Of a stretch of DNA of 47,661 bases, positions 16,688 through 26,900 are shown one piece after another (position 1 is the first letter of the stretch; the number at the start of each line of letters is the position of its first letter). Source of the DNA: DASXTB01 sp036505615 (GTDB lineage: Bacteria; Acidobacteriota; UBA6911; JACQSX01); contig DASXTB010000260.1 of NCBI GenBank assembly GCA_036505615.1, positions 1 through 47,661 on the forward strand, read 5' to 3'. A program made the position numbers and the translations under genes. The notes beneath the pieces are model-generated. The model did not search any database and was not told the DNA's origin. It worked only from the letters and a program-made list of their open reading frames with translations.

Positions 16688-19600
16688 TCATTGGAACGGG
16701 GTTCGCCAGGAAACCAGCTTGGCGCCGTGGATCCATTCAAGGAGGGTGCGGTATTCCTGGGAATCCTTGTTCCAGCGCACACCGCCTCCATGTGCAATTC
16801 GATCGGCGCCCACTACCCCCTCGGTCTCCGACGAGCTAGTCGGCTTGCGCAAGATCAGGCTTCGTTCCGGCTCCAACAGGTCAACTACCCTGAGCGCTGA
16901 GCGATAATTTTCGCGGAGCTTCGCTTCGGTGTACCCGACATCCGGATCGGGAGGATTCAGTCTCAAGATTGCGTGGCTAGCATGACAGTCGACGCATGCC
17001 TTTCCATCACGCCCGGGTGCTTCAAAGATCGGCTGCACCCGGGCGAGAAAATACGCGAAGTCAAGAAATCGCGCGTCGGCTGCAATCGACCGCGATGAGC
17101 GACGTTCGGCAGCTTCTCCGCGACCAGGATCACCGCCCCGATAAAGGCTGTCGGCAATGAACCGAGTTGCGGACGGGGCTTCGGGGCTTGCTCGAAGCTC
17201 GTCCAGTGCGACCAGCACTGCAGGGTCTCTTTGCAAAGAGCTTTCTCGCCGCACGATGCCAATGGCGGCTCCAGCGACAGCGGGATCCGGATCGAGCAGC
17301 GCTTCGCTCACTAGGCTCAAAACACGGCGATCTTCAAGCAGCCCGCGGTCCTCACCGATACTGTCAAGCAGCGTTTTGCGAATCTTTGAGTCGCGGGTTG
17401 AAAAGATTCGATCCAGGCTCTCCGAGACCGCTAAGTCTCGTCCAATGTCAGGCGCCCTGACGGTCAACTCGATGGCCACTCGCAATGTTTTGCTGTCCCT
17501 GGAGCTTAAAGCGCGATTGACGCGCCGCAGGACGTCTGCATCTCGATGCAAGCTGGGAATCGATTGCACAGCCGCTAAAGCCGCCAGCGAAGTTTCAGTT
17601 TCTGCTGAGACAATATATTGCTTAACTTGCAGAGCCAATGACCCGCAGGAGCCCGTGCCGGCATCGGCGGATTGCCGCTGCTGGCCGGCCGGCTCGGCAA
17701 GACGACCCAGCGCTGGGCCTGCCGCGGCGATGGTCTTTAATGCGGCCAGCCGGGCTTCCGCGTATGGGCTGGCCAGCAACTCGGCCAGAAGTTGTCGAGC
17801 CGTCGCCGGCTGGTTCCCGACGTCAAGCGTGAATGATTTGTAAACTTCGGCTGCTGCTGCCCGAACTTGGCTGTCGGGATCGGCGAGGCGGCGATAGATC
17901 GCGCTGGCCAATCGCTGGCGCGCCGATGCGTGGTGACTCTTCGGTTTTTCCGCCAGCCGAACCACATCGCGTATGTCCGACGTTTCATAGGATGCGCTCT
18001 TTTCCCGGCCTGGCCTCGGAGCCCGCGCATCCCCGTTTGCACTCGACTGTCGAGTTGCAGCCGGTTGGCCGGCGTAGTTCTTTTGCATGGGAACTTCGCG
18101 TAGAACAAAACCGGCCCTTGTGGCAAGCCGTCGGGTTTCAGCATCAGGCGAATCGACCAGCGGCAGCAGGGCGTGCGCCATCACCCTGGCGCTTTCGCCG
18201 AAAAACTGGATGGTCTCAATGTCGTTGCCAATACGCACGTAAAGCGTCTGATTGGATTTTGCGCGGGGCGGGCCCGTCATGGCTTGGTCATAGCTGTCCG
18301 GGCTGCGCAGGTGGAATTCACTGAGGCCTCGGAGCACCCCCTCACGCTGAAGACTGTTGCCTGTGGTGAGCGCTAGCGCCGCCTTGTCGGCAAGCCGTCG
18401 CTCGGTGGCCAGCCGGGCAAGGATGGCCCGCTCGCGATCCTGCCGCATGCCGAGCAGCGGCACCCAGTTGTTATACAAATACCGGATGTTTTCGTCGGCG
18501 ATATTGTAAAGACCTTCCTTAAGGTTGCGCCGCACCCAGGGATGCTGGGATCGACCGAGGCGGCTGATGAAGATGGCTTCGACACGGTCCCGGATTTTTG
18601 CGCTGTCGTTCCAGTACCAGAGCTGCCATAACCCTTTGAGGGCCTGCATGCGCACGGTCACGACCGGATCGTCCACGCGCCGCAGCAAGCTGGCGGCAAT
18701 GCCCGGACGGCGGGCTAGAGATGAGAAGTGGGTTGCAAAGATGCGAGTAGCTCCCCAGCGCATGCGGTCGCTTTTGTCTGAAAGAGCGGTCCGAATCGCT
18801 TCGTCGCCCAACTGCTTCCGGCTGGCCAACTGGCGCAGGGCCCAGGCTGCAGCGCGCTGTACAATCTTGCTCGGGTCGCCGAGCGCGAGCTTCAGCGGCG
18901 CAATCGATGAGGCGTCTCCGACGCGTCCTAGACAGGCAATGGCAGCCTGCCGCACCAGCACGTCGTCGTGTGTGGCTGCCGCCATCACATCGGTCATCAA
19001 CCGGCGTGGCGGCGGGTCCCAGATGTTATTGAGCTCTCTTAGAAGGCGATCGACGCGCGAAAAATCCAGGCGCGCGGGGGGTGGCTCGAAGGCCTGACCC
19101 CAACGGCTAGCGGGTTTCGAGCTTCGGATCCCGAGTTTCGAGTTCTCACCTTCGAGCCTCGGCGTGTCGCCGGGGACCTTGGCAGGTTCAGATCCCTTGT
19201 ACAGCGTAGACAGCGCCAGAATGGCCATCTGCGTCTCACGGAACGGTGTGCGGAAATTCTCATAGGGCTGCTGCGGATCAAACCACCCGCCGAAGGGCTG
19301 CTGCCTCTTGAGAAGATATGCCACCGCCTTGGCAATCCGTGAATCCTCAGGGCCGTAACCGGCTGTCGCCAACACCCACAGGCAATGGCCGGTTTGGAAT
19401 TCCGCCTCCGGCGCGTCGCTTTCGAAATTCATCGCCCACTGGCCGTTTGCACGCTGGTGGGAAAATATCTTTTCGCAGTTCTGCCGGATTCGGTCGCGAT
19501 AGCCATCCCGATCGATGCTGCTCAAGGCAAGTGTCTGGTAGCATAGATCGAGCATGTTTCGATGGTCCGTCTCTTCGAGCAGCCTTCGAAGCTGCTCGCG

Positions 19601-21226
19601 ATACTGAAGCCAGCTTTTGTCCCCGGTGCGCCGGTACAATTCGTCCATCGTCACCCAGCTGTACCAGGCGACTTCATATCTGCTGACGATCGGTGTGTTG
19701 CCGTTGCTTTCATCCGGCGGCAGGTGATTGCGGTCCCGGTAATAAAGCTTGAGGTATCCGCCCACGCCTTGAAAGAATTCATCGCGCCGTTCTCCGCTCA
19801 CTTCGCGTTCGTAAATGTTCAATAATGCCGCCATCCGGCTGAGCACGTTGGCCGGGGCGCTGATCATCCTCGACCAACTGGCGCCGGGGTGTCCGTAGAA
19901 CGGGCGCGGGTTGTTGTAAAAGCGCTCGGTCAAAAACTGAACTTGCGGGCGCTCTCGAACCGGATAGCCATTCTGGAGCGCGTAAAGCTGTGCTCGAAGC
20001 GAGAAATGCGTAGGATGGCAAGCCACGCACTCGGAAGTTTCCTGGTGGACGTTTGCTACTCGACTGTAAATGCCGCCCTTGCGTGGAGTGTTGGCATGCC
20101 ACGAATCACCCGCGTCGATGATGTAATCTACGGCCGTCCGCACCGCCTGTCGGGGATCCTGGTAGGGGGGCAGATCGTAAACTGCAGTCCGCAATTGATA
20201 GGAGGGATGGTGGGCCAGAACGCGCACATAATAAGTCCCCTTCTGCCGCAGCACTCGCGAGGTGAATTTGTTGCCGTTGATTGCCTGCACTTCATGCGGC
20301 GGGGTCACCGGATCGGTCCCATCTTCGTAAGGATGCAGCCTTCCATTCTCAATTCGATAGACGGAGACGTCGCACGGGATGTTGTCGCGTTCGTCCAGAT
20401 CGATGTTGAAAAAAGCCAACTGCGGTTTCTGGCCGGCAAACTCGAAGCGGAACCAGTCTTCACCGCGCTCCATGGCCTGCCGCTCGCGCCCTTCGGGAAC
20501 CGGGATGTAAGGATCATCGTCGGCCGTAGCGAAAACGGTCGTTCCGAGATGGATCAGGTTTGCCTGCTCCCAGGTGTTATTGGGCTCGGTCTCGATCTCG
20601 ACGCCCAGGCCATTGCCCACCGAGGGATCCTGCCGCAAGGGATTCCCCCTGCTGCCTTCGCTTCCGGTAAGTCTCCACTCCAGTACTTTCACCGTGTACG
20701 GCAAGCGCGCGGTTCTGTCGGCCACAGCGGCCGTCTGAAGCCTGTCGGCTTTGGCCTCCAGCATGAGCGTGCCTAGACCGGCGATTGTGGGACGGAAAGT
20801 GAGGTAGATGTCCGGGTCGCCCAAGTGCAGGACTTTTCTTGCCAGTTCGCTGCGCGCATCGCGCAAGACAACGGACAGTCTGTCTTCCGGACGGAAATTC
20901 CGCGGCGAATCCACTGAAAGACTCAGTGAATAGACCCGCCCCGGATCGAGCCCTGGTAAAGCGTGCTCGGCCCTTCGGCTGAGCCGGTCTCGAATATTGA
21001 CGAGGGAGACAACTCCAGCGCTGGGCCGAGAAGCTCTTGCTTCTGGCCGCGCCTCCTTGCCCGGGTAATTCATGAGTAATCCGGGCTGATGGCTGATACT
21101 CTCCACGATTGCGCTCCCAGACGGCGAGGTGAGCGTGGAGGACGCGAAACCGGACCAGCGAAGAACTGTTAAAAGGCCAAAGAAAAGCAGGCCAAGCGTG
21201 ATTTGTAGTCTGAAGGAGCGTACCAT
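16688..21226 (-). CDS. Exported HEAT-repeat protein with two CxxCH motifs and a terpenoid-cyclase-like alpha/alpha region
   Basis: 1512 residues from the ATG at 21226, chosen because a signal peptide or anchor (residues 1-28) follows at once; an in-frame start at 21397 would overlap the divergent gene. Seen: beta-rich domains (about 80-350, with a pre-peptidase-like E-T-E-P-N-N-T), a haem motif C400-V-A-C403-H404, an alpha/alpha-barrel-like region (about 430-760) with G-G-W-F-D-P-Q-Q-P resembling squalene-hopene cyclase repeats, a long run of HEAT repeats (about 790-1390), and a C-terminal planctomycete-type cytochrome segment C1411-V-D-C1414-H1415. This is probably a periplasmic electron-transfer or scaffold protein; no substrate can be named. 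Two stretches (around 19108-19165 and 21059-21087) are intergenic-type repeats read in frame. Confidence 0.7.
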   Translation of the reverse strand: MVRSFRLQITLGLLFFGLLTVLRWSGFASSTLTSPSGSAIVESISHQPGLLMNYPGKEARPEARASRPSAGVVSLVNIRDRLSRRAEHALPGLDPGRVYSLSLSVDSPRNFRPEDRLSVVLRDARSELARKVLHLGDPDIYLTFRPTIAGLGTLMLEAKADRLQTAAVADRTARLPYTVKVLEWRLTGSEGSRGNPLRQDPSVGNGLGVEIETEPNNTWEQANLIHLGTTVFATADDDPYIPVPEGRERQAMERGEDWFRFEFAGQKPQLAFFNIDLDERDNIPCDVSVYRIENGRLHPYEDGTDPVTPPHEVQAINGNKFTSRVLRQKGTYYVRVLAHHPSYQLRTAVYDLPPYQDPRQAVRTAVDYIIDAGDSWHANTPRKGGIYSRVANVHQETSECVACHPTHFSLRAQLYALQNGYPVRERPQVQFLTERFYNNPRPFYGHPGASWSRMISAPANVLSRMAALLNIYEREVSGERRDEFFQGVGGYLKLYYRDRNHLPPDESNGNTPIVSRYEVAWYSWVTMDELYRRTGDKSWLQYREQLRRLLEETDHRNMLDLCYQTLALSSIDRDGYRDRIRQNCEKIFSHQRANGQWAMNFESDAPEAEFQTGHCLWVLATAGYGPEDSRIAKAVAYLLKRQQPFGGWFDPQQPYENFRTPFRETQMAILALSTLYKGSEPAKVPGDTPRLEGENSKLGIRSSKPASRWGQAFEPPPARLDFSRVDRLLRELNNIWDPPPRRLMTDVMAAATHDDVLVRQAAIACLGRVGDASSIAPLKLALGDPSKIVQRAAAWALRQLASRKQLGDEAIRTALSDKSDRMRWGATRIFATHFSSLARRPGIAASLLRRVDDPVVTVRMQALKGLWQLWYWNDSAKIRDRVEAIFISRLGRSQHPWVRRNLKEGLYNIADENIRYLYNNWVPLLGMRQDRERAILARLATERRLADKAALALTTGNSLQREGVLRGLSEFHLRSPDSYDQAMTGPPRAKSNQTLYVRIGNDIETIQFFGESARVMAHALLPLVDSPDAETRRLATRAGFVLREVPMQKNYAGQPAATRQSSANGDARAPRPGREKSASYETSDIRDVVRLAEKPKSHHASARQRLASAIYRRLADPDSQVRAAAAEVYKSFTLDVGNQPATARQLLAELLASPYAEARLAALKTIAAAGPALGRLAEPAGQQRQSADAGTGSCGSLALQVKQYIVSAETETSLAALAAVQSIPSLHRDADVLRRVNRALSSRDSKTLRVAIELTVRAPDIGRDLAVSESLDRIFSTRDSKIRKTLLDSIGEDRGLLEDRRVLSLVSEALLDPDPAVAGAAIGIVRRESSLQRDPAVLVALDELRASPEAPSATRFIADSLYRGGDPGRGEAAERRSSRSIAADARFLDFAYFLARVQPIFEAPGRDGKACVDCHASHAILRLNPPDPDVGYTEAKLRENYRSALRVVDLLEPERSLILRKPTSSSETEGVVGADRIAHGGGVRWNKDSQEYRTLLEWIHGAKLVSWRTPFQ

Positions 21227-21350
21227 TGCGATAGAGAAATTGTAACAGGTTTCTCGATGGCGCTTCATCCAGGAAACAAGAAGAACACATTTAAGAAACA
21301 AAGCTGTTGTTGGCCTCGTATCTCTCCCTGGCAAAAGGAGGTTCTGAACC

Positions 21351-22007
21351 ATGTGTCCAATCAAGAAACAGACCGTTCCGTTTTCCGTTTTTTTCATTTA
21401 CTGTCTAACTCTTGCGCCCTTTGGTCTTGCCCAAGTACCTCCGGGACCTCCCGGTGAATTGATGTTTCAAGGAACTCTGCCGGGTCCCGGCTTTGGAGGT
21501 CCGATGGGACGCCGCGGTTTTCGAGACGCGGAAGGCGGCCGAATCTTCGAGTTGTTGCAGCGACCTGATGTGCAGAAGGAGCTCGGAATTACCGATGAGC
21601 AGCGCAATAAACTTGACGATATCGCTTTTAATGCTCGAAAAGCTGCCATCCAGGCACGCTCCAATTTAGAGGTGCATCGCCTCGAACTGGGCCGTTTGAT
21701 GCGGGCAGACAACCCTGATCGGTCAGCGATTGACAAGAAGCTTCAGGAAGTTGCGCAAGCCGAAGCGGCTCTGCGCCGCTCGATGATCAACAGTTTTCTC
21801 GATGCTCGAAACGTGCTCACTAAAGAGCAACGGGACAAGGTCAGAGAAGGAATGCAAAAGCGAATGCAGGAGAGAATGCAAAGAATGCAGCAGCGAGGCC
21901 CAGGCTCCGGACGCTGGGAACCACGAGCCCGTCGGAGACCCGCCGTCGAAGGCCGGGAAGGCATTGCGCCGCCTCCACCTCCTCCGCCCAGGCCTCCGAT
22001 TCAGTAA
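21351..22007 (+). CDS. Spy/CpxP-like periplasmic protein
   Basis: 218 residues. An N-terminal signal peptide (about 1-27, ending A-Q) precedes a Gly/Pro-rich segment, a helical core (about 65-170) and an Arg/Met-rich then Pro-rich tail. Two copies of an L-T-x-x-Q-like motif are present, I-T-D-E-Q near residue 81 and L-T-K-E-Q near 163, as in the Spy/CpxP/LTXXQ family of metal-stress and folding proteins. The ATG is preceded by a strong AAGGAGG at about 10 bases. It is divergent from the HEAT/cytochrome gene across about 124 bp that must hold both promoters. A chaperone or metal-binding role is inferred only. Confidence 0.7.
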   Translation: MCPIKKQTVPFSVFFIYCLTLAPFGLAQVPPGPPGELMFQGTLPGPGFGGPMGRRGFRDAEGGRIFELLQRPDVQKELGITDEQRNKLDDIAFNARKAAIQARSNLEVHRLELGRLMRADNPDRSAIDKKLQEVAQAEAALRRSMINSFLDARNVLTKEQRDKVREGMQKRMQERMQRMQQRGPGSGRWEPRARRRPAVEGREGIAPPPPPPPRPPIQ

Positions 22008-22076
22008 AGATACATGTAGAGCCCGCTGCAGGCGGGTCCCTGCGGTGCGCATGTTTTCAAGCTGGCCCAAGCGCAG

Positions 22077-22221
22077 CCACAGAACCGCGGCCGGAAGGGC
22101 GCGGCGCGTCCGCACGGCTCGCTTCTGCAATGCGTGCAAGCAGGCGAGGTGCTACCGGCTATGGTGATGTGCAGATAATTCAAGATTGCCGCGCCGCGCC
22201 CTTCCGGCCGCACTTCTGTGG
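22077..22221. repeat. 30-bp inverted repeat downstream of the Spy-like gene
   Basis: Arms 22077-22106 and 22192-22221 are complementary except for two adjacent bases. The core is GC-rich (ccggaagggcgcggcg). The rest of the 22008-22272 gap holds a small hairpin, gcccgctgcaggcggg, at 22021-22036. It may serve as terminator for the Spy-like gene; no T-tract is seen. Confidence 0.75.
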
Positions 22222-22272
22222 GTTTCCGCTGGGCAGAGTATTCCAAGATGCCTGACCTTTGTGCTTAACTAA

Positions 22273-23541
22273 ATGCACCCTATGTCTAATCCGTCCCTGG
22301 CCGTCGCAAGGTTTATCCTTGCCGCTCTTCTGATCTGTGGCTGGGAAAGCAGTGGACAAGTCAGTCCTTCCCGTTCCACGATCGGTGTCCTGCCAGGAGA
22401 TCCCGTTGCTCGACTAGGCTTGACGCAAAGCGATCTGGAACACAAGCAGAACGCCGGGCGCATCGGTTATCTCGGCAAGACGAAATATCTCAACCACGCC
22501 CGCGCCGTAGTCACCCACACCATCGACGACTCTTCCAAGTACGTGCCCGATTGCATCGATGCCATGGACAAGTACGGAATCAAAGCGACTGTCTTTGTCA
22601 GCACTCGCCGAGAGCCGATCTCGGCGCTCTGGCCGCGGCTGCGACTGGCCATCAGAAACGGGCACGAAATCGGATCGCACTCGCGCACGCATCAATGCAA
22701 ATGGCCCGATACGGATGACTTCTGCCGGCAGGCTTACAGCGAGGATGAACTTGCCGGTTCCAGAGATGATATTCTCGCCAGCACCGATCAGCCCTACGTC
22801 TGGTCCTGGGCTTATCCGTGCGGGAATTGCGCCCGGTTTGATTTCATCCATCAGAGGCTGGCACAGGCTGGTTATCTGGCCGCCCGGACCTACCCGGATG
22901 AAGAACATGACGGGCATGTGGTTCCGGATCTGAAGACGTACGCAGAAAACCCCTACAGCACCGCCTACACTCAGGTGGTGCAAAAGATGGGAGGGATCGC
23001 AAAATCAGGACGAACTGATGTCCCGACAATCAACACAAAATTCGATCAAGTCTATAAAGAAGGTGGAATCTACAGCTTCCTTTCCCATCCTCAGTGGCTG
23101 GACTATGGACCCGATAGCTTTTACGAGCAACACCTCGCCCATGTTAGTCGCCGTCCTGACGTATGGTATGTACCGATGGGGCCGCTCTACGCTTACCGAA
23201 CGGTGCGCGAGAAGACAACTGTCAGCAGGGTAAAATCGAGTTGGAAGGCTGAAAGCGAAGCAAAACCGAAGCGAGCCGCCGCGAGCGGTTCGAAGACGGA
23301 GCGCTTTGCCGTTTACAACGAGTTGGACTCCAGAATTTACAACAACAGCGTTACCTTGGAGTTTTCCGTTCCTGAAAAAGGGAAGATTCAGGTGGCAGCC
23401 GGGGGAAAAGCGATTTCTGAGCGAAGCGCTGGAATTACGGACCGATGGAGCGACGAGTATTTCCGGCGCGGCGGAAAAACGTTGTTTGTGACGGTTCGCC
23501 CGAATACTGTGCTGGAATTTCGAATGACGAGTTTCAAATGA
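22273..23541 (+). CDS. Exported polysaccharide deacetylase (NodB homology, CE4)
   Basis: 422 residues. Family knowledge: CE4 enzymes remove acetyl groups from N-acetylated or O-acetylated polysaccharides using a metal held by Asp-His-His. Seen: signal peptide (1-29), motif 1 T83-I-D-D-S with D85/D86, motif 2 H136-S-R-T-H140, a later W-A-Y-P-C-G that fits motif 3, and a C-terminal beta-rich segment (about 320-415). The metal site appears complete. The last few residues and the stop lie in the GAATTTCGAATGACG repeat, so the original C-terminus may have been replaced. A second ATG at 22282 could be the start; neither has a good Shine-Dalgarno. Substrate unknown; peptidoglycan or exopolysaccharide are the usual ones. 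Confidence 0.8.
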   Translation: MHPMSNPSLAVARFILAALLICGWESSGQVSPSRSTIGVLPGDPVARLGLTQSDLEHKQNAGRIGYLGKTKYLNHARAVVTHTIDDSSKYVPDCIDAMDKYGIKATVFVSTRREPISALWPRLRLAIRNGHEIGSHSRTHQCKWPDTDDFCRQAYSEDELAGSRDDILASTDQPYVWSWAYPCGNCARFDFIHQRLAQAGYLAARTYPDEEHDGHVVPDLKTYAENPYSTAYTQVVQKMGGIAKSGRTDVPTINTKFDQVYKEGGIYSFLSHPQWLDYGPDSFYEQHLAHVSRRPDVWYVPMGPLYAYRTVREKTTVSRVKSSWKAESEAKPKRAAASGSKTERFAVYNELDSRIYNNSVTLEFSVPEKGKIQVAAGGKAISERSAGITDRWSDEYFRRGGKTLFVTVRPNTVLEFRMTSFK

Positions 23542-23910
23542 TGAAGCTGCCGAGCAGCCTTGCCCGAAGGGCCATCAGGCCGACATTATGGTTTTTTTAA
23601 AAATTGATTTGTAATGCTCGGAGGCTAGCAAGGTTGGCGACGCCGCAGAGACTATGAGGCCCGAGAGGCTGTGAGGCCCGAAGGGCCGCGATTGGGTAGG
23701 CCCGCCCGTCAGGGCGGGATCATTGGTCATATAACGAGCATAGCGCCGAAGGTGCGGCATTGGAAATTGCGATGTTGGCGGATGTCTTCTGAATGTCGCT
23801 CCTTCGGCGCTCTGGTTTTACGTTTTCTCATCTCCCGCCCTGACGGGCGTGCCTACCCAATGGCGGCCATTTCGGGCCTCGAATTCCAAGTTATTTCCGG
23901 TACTGCACCT
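23542..23910. repeat. Inverted pair of REP-like elements (REPIN-like) before the dehydrogenase gene
   Basis: No gene is supported. Copies at 23673-23720 and 23834-23878 of the gaggcccgaagggccg...cattgggtaggcccg family face each other about 110 bp apart. Between them is a smaller inverted pair built on gcgccgaagg / ccttcggcgc (about 23742-23760 and 23800-23815). Frames open across this stretch encode only repeat-derived peptide, so the dehydrogenase start was placed after it. Confidence 0.8.
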
Positions 23911-26900
23911 ATGACTCGACTGCTGCGATTTGGACTTTACCGTTCTTCATTCGACATTCGAAATTCGAAACTCGGCATTCCACTCATTCCTCTTCTGGCG
24001 CTAATTCTTCTGGCCAGCTGCCGCAGCTCCGGCCCTCCGCCTTACAATCCCAAGGAGTCGCTGGGCACCTTCAAAATCGAGCCCGGCTTTCGCCTCGAGC
24101 TTTTTGCCGCCGAACCTCTGGTCACCAGCCCCGTGGCCATGGAGTTCGATGAGCAGGGCCGGATCTTTGTGGTGGAAATGCCGGGTTACCCCTTAGATAC
24201 AGAATCGCACTCGGGCCGAGTCAAATTACTGGAGGACACCGACGGCGATGGCCGCCCGGATCGCAGTACGGTCTTCGTCGACGGCCTGGTTCTTCCTACC
24301 GGCGTGATGCGCTGGAAGAAAGGGATTCTCGTGACCGACGCTCCCAACGTCTGGTATTTCGAGGACACCAACGGAGACGGCCGCGCCGACATACGGCGTA
24401 TTGTGCTTACCGGATTCCCTCTCACTAACCCGCAGCACACCGTCAACAGTCCGGTATACGGACTCGACAACTGGATTTATCTGGCTCATGAACCTCCGGC
24501 GACCGCCGTTATTTTCAAGGAGAAGTTCGGCGACCGCGGCAGCGACATCCACTACCCGGACCGAGCTGATGTTCCCCCCGTCAGGGTAGGAAGGAACATC
24601 CGGTTCCGTCCGGACCGCTATCAGTTGGAGGCGCTGTCGGGAAGCTCACAGTTCGGCCACGCCTTCGACGAGTGGGGGCATCACTTCACGCTTAACAATT
24701 CCGATCACGTGCGTCACGAAGTAATCGCCGCTCGTTATTTAAAACGCAATCCGGACCTGCTGCTCCCCTCCGCCATGCAGGACATCTCCGATCACGGTGC
24801 AGCCTGCGAAGTTTTCCCCATCACTCACAATCCGCAGCACCAGATGCTCACCGAGGTCGGCCAGATCACTTCTGCATGCAGCTTGACTCTTTACCTGGGC
24901 GGGTTGCTTCCTGCAGACGAGCGCATATCGCTGGTTGCCGAGCCGGCGCACAATCTGGTTCATGAAGACATCTGGTCCAAATCAGGTTCGACGTTTGTCG
25001 CCAGCCGCGCCCGTAAAGACGTTGAGTTTCTAGCCTCCACCGACGGCTGGTTCCGCCCGGTCAACTTCTACATCGGGCCGGATGGAGCCATTTACATGCT
25101 CGATTACTATCGCCAGATCATCGAGCATCCGGAATGGATGTCCAGCGAACATCATCATGGTAAGGAACTCTACAAAGGGAGTGACCGAGGCCGGATCTAT
25201 CGCATTGTGCCGGATTCATCAGTGTCCAGCGCGGCCCCTGCGGGCAAGGAAAAAACCGAGCCGCGACCGTCAGGGAGCGGACCCTCCGGCGGGGGTCTTG
25301 TTGCCATTGAGACGCCCCAGCGGGGCGTCTCTACAACATTAGATCTTCCGAGGAATATTCACCTTGATAAGGCTTCCGACGAGGAACTTGTCCGCCAGCT
25401 TGAAAATCCAAACATCTGGTGGCGTCGCACGGCCCAGCGGCTGCTGGTCGATCGGCAAGGGGCGGGTTCGATAGAAGCGTTGGTGAGACTCTTCAAGGAA
25501 ACCAAGTTGCCCGTGGCACGAGTTCACGCTCTGTGGACTCTGGAGGGGTTGGGAAAGCTAGACCCCCGGCTCATAGAGCAGGCACTCGCTGACGCGGAAC
25601 CCGGAGTACGCGAGAACGCCATCAGGCTGGCCGAGCCGCGTCTGGCCGCGTCGCCATCCCTTGTCGATAAGCTCTTGAAAATGACACAGGACTCCGATGC
25701 CCAGGTCCGATTCCAGCTTCTGTGTACCCTGGGCGGCCTGGATTCGTCCGTGGCACGCACTGCGCACGAGAAGCTGCTCTTCACAGAGATCGAAGATCCG
25801 TGGATGCAGATAGCCGCTCTGAGCGCGTCGTCGGATCGTGCCCCCCAACTCTTCAAGACCGGAGTGGCTCGTCTCGGGAGCAGTGGCAGGGGACACGTGA
25901 CTCCCGCGTCGGTCGGCGGTGAAGAAGTAGACCAAGATGAAGGACAGGCAGCGGAAAAAAACGGGCGCGCGGCCTTCTTTCGGAACGTCTCCTCGGTGAT
26001 TGGGGCCAGGAGGCAACCCGCTGAGATTCAAGGAGTGATTCAGACGGCCGCTGCGCCGTCAGCGAGCCGGTCGGAGTGGTGGCGCGCCGCAAGTATTCAG
26101 GGCCTGGCTCGCGGCCTGAGGCAAGCGCGAAGGAGATCGCCTCAACCGGTGAGCGGCACAAAAGAATTTGCCCAACTCAATAGCGGCCAGGACCTGCTGT
26201 TGAAGGCATTCCAAACTGGAGCGGTGTCGCTGAGACGCGCAACCTTGGAACTGCTGGAGGTAGTCGGGCTTCCGTCTGATCGGCAGGCTTCGGATGGATT
26301 GGCGGAAGCCGCAAAGACCGCGGTCAACCGGCAGGCCGACGCGGATCTAAGGTCAGATTCAATCCGCTTGTTGATGCTCGCCGATTTAAGCCCGCACATC
26401 GGTTGGCTCAAGAATCTGGTCGATGCGCGAGAGCCGGAACAGGTTCAGGCCGCCGCGGTGCGCGCCCTTGGCCGGACCGGCGGCGACGAGACTGCAACAT
26501 TTCTGCTTGGCAAGTGGCGCGAGATGACTCCACAGGTGAGAGCCGAGGCGGGAGATGTGTTGACTGGAAAACCCGGGCGCGCGAAGCTCCTATTAGGTGC
26601 GATCCGCAGTGGAGAGGTGCCTATCTGGACTCTGATATTTCGGGACAAACGCAGGTTGCTGATGCACGATGACCCGGCGATTCGCGACACAGCGCGCGCT
26701 CTACTCGCTGAAAAACCCGGGGAACGGGAAGCTATCTTGAAGCGCTATCAGGCGGCGCTTGACATCAATGGAGAGGTAAGCCGGGGCAAGCAGCTGTTCG
26801 ACCGGGTATGCGCCAAATGCCACCAGTTGAATGGAGTTGGAGGCAAATTCGGCCCTGATCTTGCCACGGTGCGGAATCGGACGCCGGACGCACTGTTGTC

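Noticed and set aside
21227..21397. 57-residue extension of the CxxCH protein
   Set aside because: It would overlap the divergent Spy-like gene and puts non-exported sequence in front of a good signal peptide.
23671..23910. Upstream extension of the dehydrogenase lipoprotein frame
   Set aside because: It is open only because it reads through REP-like palindromes; a lipoprotein signal starts at 23911.
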